Assembly: GCA_003647765.1 (NCBI GenBank)
Contig: QMNM01000009.1
Coordinates: 1-14,158 of the forward strand
DNA from: Candidatus Cloacimonadota bacterium
GTDB taxonomy: Bacteria; Cloacimonadota; Cloacimonadia; JGIOTU-2; B8-G9
Direction of reading: 5' to 3'
DNA: 14,158 nucleotides
This document shows positions 6,034 through 12,484 of the stretch, piece after piece. Below the pieces are notes generated by a model, which saw nothing but the letters and a program-made list of their open reading frames with translations, had not been told where the DNA came from and searched no databases. Made by a program: the position numbers and the translations under genes. Each line of letters begins with the position of its first letter. Positions within the stretch are counted from its first letter, which is position 1.

Positions 6034-9000
6034 TCATCTGATCACTGCAATTTTTCCTGTATTAAACTTATTTTCGTATTTTATAATAAAGAAATATATT
6101 CCAGATGCAACTGGCTTAGAAACACTATTTTTCAAATTCCAATCCCATCTTATACCAGTAGTTGCCTGTTCTCTTATTAATTGTCCACAAAAATCATAAA
6201 TGTAAATTGTCTTTGTCTTGTCCGAAGGGAGGTTCTCAAATTTTACATTAGCTTTGCCAGCAATTACCGGATTAGGATACACTATGATGTGTTCTAAATC
6301 ACTAATAGGCATTGTAAATCCTGCTTTATTTTTAACATTGGAAATTTCATTGCCAGTTAAATCATACACATTTGTAACTTCTATAAGATATTTTTCATTT
6401 GTTTTGATTAGTTCACTTGATAGATAAATGTTGACCTTGTCCTGTTTCCATCCAATAGAAGTGATCTTGATATACGCGGTTTGCTCAGGAAATAAAAGTT
6501 GATAATTATCTATCACTGTTGCTGAATCTTCCATTATAGTTTCGTTAAATGAGATTTCTATTTCCTTTTTATTGATAATTTTTGCAGATGTGATATACGG
6601 TCTTTCTGTATCTTGTTCATAATTGAATTCAACTGTTGTAGTATCCATTTTAGCACCATAAAATCCTTCAACATTTTCAATGTGGATTGTATACACACTA
6701 TCTTCAGCAGTGAAAATCTTATCAAAAGTAGCTATTACACCTTTACTGTTTTGAGTAAATGAAGCAGATTTTGGAGATCCTATTCCTTTGTTAACTTTAT
6801 AATTGCCAAATCTCAACCCAGTAGCATTTAATGGTGAGTCATACAAAATCAATATTCTATTAAGAGAAGTCATTTTTACACTTAACACACAAGGTGGATT
6901 AGAAGCTACAACAGATTCTTCTTTTGTTAAATAGCTTTCTATACTATCCTCTGACACTGCTGATACTTGATAATAATAAGTACTGTCAGGTTCAACATTT
7001 ATATCATTATAAAAGATCTCATTTGTTTCATCATAAAAACTCATCACTTCATTTTGCAATCTGCGATAGATTTTGTATTTCAGCGCATCCTCTGTTTGCC
7101 GCCAAGAAAGATGAATTTTGCTATTATTAATTGGTCTGACTACAAAATCCTGTGGAGCAAGAAAATTATTGGGTATAATTCCATCATAATTGTAAAGAGA
7201 AAGATGTATCTCGCCATCACTTCCTTTCTGATTAAATACAATGTCTAGTATGCCATCATTATCTAAATCAGTTGCATAAGGACGATATGCTTTATATGAT
7301 TCACCGACCCACAACATATTTATTGTCCCATTTTCAGTATTCATAACATACAAATCAGGTGCAGTTGTTACTATTAGCTCATCAATACCGTCATTATTAA
7401 CATCAGCAACGAATACGCCATTTTTTGAAGCTACACCGGAAATTTCCAATGTTGCATAGAGTTCATACTGGTTATCACTGGTATTTTTAAAAAACATAAA
7501 TACCCAGACCTGATTTTCTGTACGAAGAACATCCTCAGCATAACCACCAGCTACAAATTCGTCCTGACCATCCCCATCAAAATCACCAATTCCTAAATAA
7601 TAACCATTAGGAACAGGTAAGCGATAATTCCATTGGTTTTTAAAGAGATTAGTATAATTATTGTCTACTTCAAAAACAATAATATCACCATCAATATCAC
7701 CTGCTAATACATTCATTAAGCCATCTCTATCTAAATCTGCAGCTTGAATATTAGTTGATAATCTATTTTTTGCAACTGTATTAGTAGTGTCAATTAAAGA
7801 ATGATAAGAAAAAGTTTTAGTAAATCCATAGCCATCCCTTTTATATATGTCAATAAATGAGAACATACTATCGGATTCAGAACAACAGATTAGCAAGTCT
7901 AATGTATCATTACCATTTACATCAGCAAACATACCGCCTAAAGCACCCTTTTTATGCCATATTTCATTATAACTTGAAGGGAATTGTCCAGGAGCAACAG
8001 CTTCATATACAAATATGGAATCAAGAATAGTGCCTAATATCTCATAACAACCATTTCCATCAGTATCAGCAATATCCCATACTTGAAAACGCGTATCCAT
8101 TGTATCAACTAAAACCAATGAACTGCCATTCTTTTCCAAAAATTCTACTGTTCCAAAAAGCTGGTCACCAAACTTCATTAAAATCAATTCCTTTTTACCA
8201 TTTCCATTTATATCATAACTGCTATGACAAAGAAAAGCATTGCTATATTCACATATCTTGGTATATCCATTTACAGGTATAGTGGAATTGTCCACAGTAA
8301 ATATATTGTTAAAAAATAATGGATTTTCATTTTGTAATCCACACCGATTAGTCAAACGAATATAGCAAGATATATCTTCATCATAATTAAGTAATTCTGG
8401 TGGCAATATTAAAGTAGTAATAGAATCATAGTCCGTGCTTATGACTGTAAATGTATCTGTTAGCGATCCATAAAATTTTGCATTGACATTTACATTTTCA
8501 TTCGCTTTAATATGAAGAAAATAATTATACTTATTAAAATTATATCTTTTTGAAATAGTAGGATTATTAGGCACATTTGCATCTAAATAAGGTGGTGTAA
8601 TATCAATATAGACCTGCACAATATCCTGATAGGAAGAACCATCTTTATCCTGAACTGTTAATTTAATATAATATACATCATCTTTGAGTGAGGCAGGAAT
8701 AACAAATTCTCCAAGTAAAGTATCAATTCTGCTTTCATAGTAATAGGTAGGATTTTTTGTATGCTTGATTATATCATACCATTCTCCATAAGTTGGGTCT
8801 GGCTCAGTAGTATAAGTAAGCGAGTATCGGAAGAAATTTGGACTAGTTGCAGTGCCAGTAATTGGGAATGATTCGGAAAATCCCTGATCAGTTCGAGGGT
8901 TTGTTATCTTTGCTATAGGATAATTTTCCATTTTTATCATTCGTTCTATATTAAGCAGGCCATTGCCATAATATATATCATAGCCTGGCTCTCCTAAGTC

Positions 9001-10218
9001 ATCACAAGAACTATTGATAATACAACGAATCTGTGTATTAGTTAAATTCATATTTTTAGATAAGAGTAATGCAGCTGCTCCTGCTACACAAGGCGTAGCC
9101 ATAGAAGTGCCACTCATATATTCGTAACTGTTATCAAGATAAGTGCTAATCACATTTATTCCTGGTGCAGTTAAATCTAAATTTTCACCATAACTGGAAA
9201 AATTCCAACAAAGCTGCTTATTTTCGCCTATTGCGGCAACTGACATTACATTACTTAAAGCTGCTGGATATAATAGTTTTGGTTTAGCTTCATTACCAGC
9301 AGAAGCAATAATTATGCATCCGAGTTCATTTGCATAATTACAAGCATCCTGAATAATTGGAGCATTGTGCTCATCGCCCCAGCTGATACTGATTACTTGT
9401 GCTCCATTATCAACAGCATAAATAATGCCAGCAGCTGCATCATCATCTTCCAAATATCCACCTCCAGATACACGAAAACCAGCACGCACAGCCATAACCT
9501 TGGAATACCAAGAAATACCTGTTACACCCCTTTCATTATTGGATACTGCACTAATAATTCCCATAATATGTGTCCCATGACCGTAATCGTCAATAGGGTC
9601 ATTGTCTCTGACTAAGTAATCGCCAATACCAGCAATATCCGGAGCATCAGTAAAATCCCAGCCAATATAGTCGTCAATATAGCCATTATTATCATCATCT
9701 ATTCCGTTATCAGGAATTTCATTTTCATTTATCCAGATATTATCCGCCAAATCTGGATGAGTATAATCAATTCCAGAGTCAATGACACCAATTACAACAT
9801 GCTCAGAACCTTTTTCATAATCCCATGCTTGCTGTGCATTTATCATTGGCAATGCCCATTGAGATGCAAAATACGGGTCATCCGGAGTAACTGATAACAT
9901 CTTGTTTATATAATTCGGCTGCACATATACAATGTCATCATTTTTAGTTGATATGTTCTGAATGGACTTGAAATCAATATTATTTTCGCAATATACAGAA
10001 TAAATATAAAGATTTGATTTTTCAATGATTGATTCTATCTTTTTAATCTTTGATTTAGCCAAAGTATTATCTAAGTTTTTCACACCAGTTTGTAGATTGC
10101 TTTTGGTCTCTATCTTCTCTTCAAGACGAATAATGATCTCTTTTTTGCTATATTCTAATGCAAATAGAGAATGCAAATTTATAAGCAATATTATAGATAA
10201 TAATCCTAATTTTTTCAT
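6034..10218 (-). CDS. Secreted subtilisin-like serine protease (S8) with FG-GAP, Fn3, Ig-like and T9SS sorting domains
   Basis: The product is 1394 residues. Signal peptide: MKKLGLLSIILLINLHSLFA. A propeptide-like region spans about 21-125. The S8 domain spans about 140-430, with catalytic Asp147 (VIDSGID), His214 (GHGTH) and Ser372 (SGTSMATP) and oxyanion Asn309 (SAGNE). An Asp-rich, probably calcium-binding insertion (NGIDDDNNGYIDDYIGWDF) lies at 171-189. After a beta-rich linker, seven or so FG-GAP/VCBS-like units with D-x-D/N-x-D/N-G loops span about 655-1000. An Fn3 domain (about 1018-1108) and Ig-like repeats (about 1110-1305) follow. The type A sorting domain (1313-1394, starting VYPNP, containing GIYFFIIKYEN) should direct T9SS export. 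ATG 10218 follows GAGG at 10224-10227 and is preferred to TTG 10230. The gene heads a pair with the HEAT-like gene. Confidence 0.95.
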   Translation of the reverse strand: MKKLGLLSIILLINLHSLFALEYSKKEIIIRLEEKIETKSNLQTGVKNLDNTLAKSKIKKIESIIEKSNLYIYSVYCENNIDFKSIQNISTKNDDIVYVQPNYINKMLSVTPDDPYFASQWALPMINAQQAWDYEKGSEHVVIGVIDSGIDYTHPDLADNIWINENEIPDNGIDDDNNGYIDDYIGWDFTDAPDIAGIGDYLVRDNDPIDDYGHGTHIMGIISAVSNNERGVTGISWYSKVMAVRAGFRVSGGGYLEDDDAAAGIIYAVDNGAQVISISWGDEHNAPIIQDACNYANELGCIIIASAGNEAKPKLLYPAALSNVMSVAAIGENKQLCWNFSSYGENLDLTAPGINVISTYLDNSYEYMSGTSMATPCVAGAAALLLSKNMNLTNTQIRCIINSSCDDLGEPGYDIYYGNGLLNIERMIKMENYPIAKITNPRTDQGFSESFPITGTATSPNFFRYSLTYTTEPDPTYGEWYDIIKHTKNPTYYYESRIDTLLGEFVIPASLKDDVYYIKLTVQDKDGSSYQDIVQVYIDITPPYLDANVPNNPTISKRYNFNKYNYFLHIKANENVNVNAKFYGSLTDTFTVISTDYDSITTLILPPELLNYDEDISCYIRLTNRCGLQNENPLFFNNIFTVDNSTIPVNGYTKICEYSNAFLCHSSYDINGNGKKELILMKFGDQLFGTVEFLEKNGSSLVLVDTMDTRFQVWDIADTDGNGCYEILGTILDSIFVYEAVAPGQFPSSYNEIWHKKGALGGMFADVNGNDTLDLLICCSESDSMFSFIDIYKRDGYGFTKTFSYHSLIDTTNTVAKNRLSTNIQAADLDRDGLMNVLAGDIDGDIIVFEVDNNYTNLFKNQWNYRLPVPNGYYLGIGDFDGDGQDEFVAGGYAEDVLRTENQVWVFMFFKNTSDNQYELYATLEISGVASKNGVFVADVNNDGIDELIVTTAPDLYVMNTENGTINMLWVGESYKAYRPYATDLDNDGILDIVFNQKGSDGEIHLSLYNYDGIIPNNFLAPQDFVVRPINNSKIHLSWRQTEDALKYKIYRRLQNEVMSFYDETNEIFYNDINVEPDSTYYYQVSAVSEDSIESYLTKEESVVASNPPCVLSVKMTSLNRILILYDSPLNATGLRFGNYKVNKGIGSPKSASFTQNSKGVIATFDKIFTAEDSVYTIHIENVEGFYGAKMDTTTVEFNYEQDTERPYITSAKIINKKEIEISFNETIMEDSATVIDNYQLLFPEQTAYIKITSIGWKQDKVNIYLSSELIKTNEKYLIEVTNVYDLTGNEISNVKNKAGFTMPISDLEHIIVYPNPVIAGKANVKFENLPSDKTKTIYIYDFCGQLIREQATTGIRWDWNLKNSVSKPVASGIYFFIIKYENKFNTGKIAVIR

Positions 10219-10242
10219 TTGAGACCTCAATTATTTTTCTAC

Positions 10243-10543
10243 TTATTTAACCGCAGAGAACGCAAAGCAGTCGCAGAGTCCGCAAAGATTTTTCTTTGCG
10301 TCTATACGGTGAATAGTTATAATTCTTTTTTCGTTTAATAATTCCGTATTATATAACAATACAGCTTTTATATCATCTTGTTCCAAATTCTGGATAGTCC
10401 TCTAATAAGTCCTCAACAGTAATACCATTGGACAATGCCATTAAAATTTGCTCTACTGTTATTCGTAATCCTCTAATAACTGGCTTTCCCAACATAACTC
10501 TTGGATTGGCTGTAATTCTATCTAATAAATTATTTTCAGTCAT
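10243..10543 (-). pseudogene. DUF433 (VapB-like antitoxin) gene broken by a +1 base frameshift
   Basis: ATG 10543 has AGGAAA upstream. It encodes LLDRITANPRVMLGKPVIRG and then ITVEQILMALSNGITVEDLL, the hallmark of the DUF433 family, up to EDYPE. Here one extra base, an A in the run 10385-10387, shifts the frame, so the zero frame ends after FGTR at a TGA (10373-10375, 56 residues). Removing that base gives LEQDDIKAVLLYNTELLNEK, the expected rest of the domain, and the frame stays open to TAA at 10243-10245. DUF433 proteins commonly pair with a DUF5615 toxin; none is adjacent, so this looks like an orphan remnant. A sequencing error in the three-base run cannot be excluded. It lies between the PorV-like and subtilase genes. 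Confidence 0.85.
10251..10313. repeat. Spacer repeat with a perfect 8-bp hairpin
   Basis: CCGCAGAGAACGCAAAG and CGCAGAGTCCGCAAAGA words are followed by TCTTTGCGTCTATACGGTGA. CGCAAAGA (10281-10288) and TCTTTGCG (10293-10300) form an exact stem around TTTT. There is no T-tract after the stem on either strand, so it is not a typical intrinsic terminator. It lies in the 3' part of the broken DUF433 frame and in the subtilase leader. Confidence 0.75.
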
Positions 10544-10628
10544 ATATTTTTTTCCTATTTGTTTACTATACCTTGAAATTTATGTTAATCTTTGGCAGTT
10601 TTTGTTAGTTCTTCTAAGTGCAGTTTTA

Positions 10629-11537
10629 CTAAAAATCATAAGATAAAGAGAACCGATGAGTAGCACCAATATCACTCTGGAATGGAACATACGCATAATC
10701 AAAATGATAACAATTTATCTTAAAGCCCAATCCAGCAGTAATATTCTCCTCATCATAATTGAACTTATATCCAATACGAGTGAATACTTTATCCTGAAAA
10801 ACATACTGCAACCCACAGTTGACCTTGGCATTATCATCATCTACATATTTTATAACATCTGTGGCAATATGTAAATTCAGAAATGAAAATGGTAATTGAT
10901 AGCCAACCCCGAATTTATAAGCTATTGGCAAATCAATCTTTTCTTTTGCCATTTTGGAAGTAGTGCCTAAATTTTGCACAACTGCTGATAAATTCAATCC
11001 ATTAAGCATTGTGCGATAGATAATTCCCAAATCTACAGCCATTCCATAAGATGTCTCAATATGGATTTTTTCAAATAGCCCTTTTACATTCACACCACAG
11101 TATAAATTAGGAAGTGTTCGTAAAGAGAAATTGATGTTACCTATAATATCAGTAGGATTGAATTCACCTATTAGATTGCCTTGGCTATTCCTTCTATCAA
11201 TTTTGCCGTAATTTAAGTAAGTAATACCACCACCTAAACTATATTTTCCTTTATTTACCATTAAGGAGATATGTTCAATTCTAGTATCAAAAATCCATTC
11301 ATTATGCGTGAAGTGGACATTTGATCTATCGCTGAAATTAGTTGCAGCTGGATTATACCACATAATAGATGCATCGCCAGCTTGAGCTGATACTGCACTG
11401 CCTTTTGAAACATTATCCGCACCAATATCTACTTTCAAAAGTTGGAATCCATATTCTCCTGCGCTGGAATCAACTTTATCAGCAAATAATGGCATTGTAA
11501 TTATTATCATTGTCAGGATAAAACCTGTTATTTTCAT
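10629..11537 (-). CDS. PorV/PorQ-family outer-membrane beta-barrel protein
   Basis: The product is 302 residues with signal peptide MKITGFILTMIIITMPLFA. The mature start carries AGEYGFQLLKVDIGA and GDASIMWYNPAATNF. This 'acts early, many Asn-Pro-Ala turns' pattern is typical of the PorV/PorQ (UPF0164, FadL-like) barrel family. Alternating strands follow, ending in RFSLSYDF; a terminal Phe is the usual signal for BAM insertion. In T9SS bacteria PorV shuttles cargo with CTD signals from the translocon to the attachment complex. The nearby cargo genes make a secretion role plausible, but family members are numerous and not all are PorV. ATG 11537 follows AGGAG (11543-11547) and is preferred to GTG 11555. 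The gene precedes the DUF433 remnant by 85 bases. Confidence 0.85.
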   Translation of the reverse strand: MKITGFILTMIIITMPLFADKVDSSAGEYGFQLLKVDIGADNVSKGSAVSAQAGDASIMWYNPAATNFSDRSNVHFTHNEWIFDTRIEHISLMVNKGKYSLGGGITYLNYGKIDRRNSQGNLIGEFNPTDIIGNINFSLRTLPNLYCGVNVKGLFEKIHIETSYGMAVDLGIIYRTMLNGLNLSAVVQNLGTTSKMAKEKIDLPIAYKFGVGYQLPFSFLNLHIATDVIKYVDDDNAKVNCGLQYVFQDKVFTRIGYKFNYDEENITAGLGFKINCYHFDYAYVPFQSDIGATHRFSLSYDF

Positions 11538-11582
11538 TAACGCTCCTTTTTCCACTACTCACCCAACTAGAACTCCAGAGAA

Positions 11583-11599
11583 CCCGAGCCGGGCTTTTT
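11583..11599. terminator. GC-rich hairpin with T-tract on the plus strand
   Basis: CCCG-AGC-CGGG is followed by CTTTTT on the plus strand, the layout of an intrinsic terminator. Beyond one A-C mismatch, further A-T pairs extend the stem. On the minus strand a G-U pair extends the stem, but the tail is only TTCTC. It lies 62 bases beyond the DUF3368 stop, where a minus-strand terminator would be useful. No plus-strand gene leads into it. Confidence 0.35.
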
Positions 11600-11654
11600 A
11601 TTCTTGTGTCTTACAACAATCAAGTTCTCCAATAAATATGAGATAATAAGTTTT

Positions 11655-12152
11655 TTAGTTGCAATTTACTGACTCGCCAGCTAAAGCCAGCACTCGCTGT
11701 CGGATATCATCAGAAATCCACATACCAGCATCTTCAAGACGATTGATGAGAGGACTAATACTTTCAGTTAATTCTTGAGATTTCGCTTCAAGTAAAACTT
11801 TGAGTGTTCCCCAAACATTCAAACCAGCAGCTTGAGCAATCCGTCGAGCCAAAGCATCATCTAACAGAACAACTCGTTCTGGATTTTCCAGTGCCAGTGC
11901 CATAACTGCAAGTTCCCCCGCTCCCAAGTCCAATGTAAGCCATTCAGATGGTATGTATCTTGGTTCAACTATTTGAAGCCAAGCATAATCACGCATATTT
12001 GGAACATCATAGCCTTTCTGCTGACCTTGTTGTAGTTCAAGCACTACCGCATTTGGAACCCATATCTCGCTGAATAACCTGGGAAGCCACTTCAATACTC
12101 CAATACGATACAAGTAAAGTAAAGGGGATGTATTGCTAATGGCGTCAAGCAT
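11655..12152 (-). CDS. DUF3368 PIN-like toxin of a type II toxin-antitoxin pair
   Basis: The product is 165 residues. DUF3368 proteins are PIN-domain relatives, presumed metal-dependent RNases. Seen here are the N-terminal block with Asp3 and SNTSPLLYL, the central DLGAGELAVMALA (75-87) and VVLLDDALARRIAQAAGL with Asp98/Asp99, then GTLKVLLEAK. These are the conserved acidic blocks expected of the family. ATG 12152 overlaps the last eight bases of the upstream UPF0175 gene (ATGCTTGA), indicating translational coupling, and has GGAGA before it. An upstream in-frame start at 12170 would lengthen the overlap and has no better support. G+C is higher than in flanking genes (32 of 60 bases at 11881-11940), suggesting recent acquisition. 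Confidence 0.88.
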   Translation of the reverse strand: MLDAISNTSPLLYLYRIGVLKWLPRLFSEIWVPNAVVLELQQGQQKGYDVPNMRDYAWLQIVEPRYIPSEWLTLDLGAGELAVMALALENPERVVLLDDALARRIAQAAGLNVWGTLKVLLEAKSQELTESISPLINRLEDAGMWISDDIRQRVLALAGESVNCN

Positions 12153-12396
12153 AATCGTTCTCCAAGTCATTTAACTCGGCTTCAAAGGGAAAAACCTTGT
12201 AGCGTCCAAGTTCCAATAGGAACTCCACTCGCGACATACCAGCAAGTTCAGCAGCCCGACCAGAGGAAAGACGACCTAACTCATATAGCTTGACAGCAGC
12301 TAAAATGCGTAACTCACGAGCAAAAGTGCTTTCATCTGTCTTTTCTGCCAGAAATATCTTTTCTGGCACATTTATTATAATTCGTCGTGTAATCAT
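12145..12396 (-). CDS. UPF0175-family antitoxin
   Basis: The product is 83 residues. UPF0175 proteins are small predicted DNA-binding antitoxins that commonly precede DUF3368 toxins. The N-terminal strand RRIIINVPEKIF is followed by helices (FARELRILAAVKLYELG) and the conserved helix-turn-helix-like segment GRLSSGRAAELAGMSRVEFL (41-60), which is the family signature. The stop TGA overlaps the toxin start by eight bases. ATG 12396 has only a weak ribosome binding site (TTAGAAATT). By family analogy it neutralises the DUF3368 protein and represses its own promoter. G+C is 31 of 60 bases at 12241-12300, against 19 of 60 at 12841-12900 in the neighbouring gene. Confidence 0.88.
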   Translation of the reverse strand: MITRRIIINVPEKIFLAEKTDESTFARELRILAAVKLYELGRLSSGRAAELAGMSRVEFLLELGRYKVFPFEAELNDLENDYA

Positions 12397-12416
12397 AATT
12401 TCTAATCTATAATTCT

Positions 12417-12448
12417 GGATTTGTAATTTTTAATTAAATCCGCGTCAA
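12417..12448 (-). promoter_or_regulatory. Candidate promoter and operator of the toxin-antitoxin operon
   Basis: On the minus strand, TTGACG (12443-12448) and TACAAA (12420-12425) are exactly 17 bases apart, predicting a start near 12413 and a short leader. An inverted repeat, GGATTT (12417-12422) and AAATCC (12436-12441), with a central palindrome TTTAATTAAA (12429-12438), overlaps the -10 and spacer. That is where an autorepressing antitoxin would bind. The -35 lies in a stretch resembling the spacer repeat family (GCGTCAATTCG). Confidence 0.4.
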
Positions 12449-12484
12449 TTCGTTAAGTTTGTATGAGTTCGCTATAAATATATC

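Noticed and set aside
6967-7248. 93-residue plus-strand frame, and similar ones inside the subtilase gene
   Set aside because: They lie opposite well-conserved FG-GAP and Fn3 coding sequence and have low-complexity Ile/His-rich translations.
10428-10646. 72-residue plus-strand frame
   Set aside because: It is antisense to the recognisable DUF433 sequence and to the end of the PorV-like gene.
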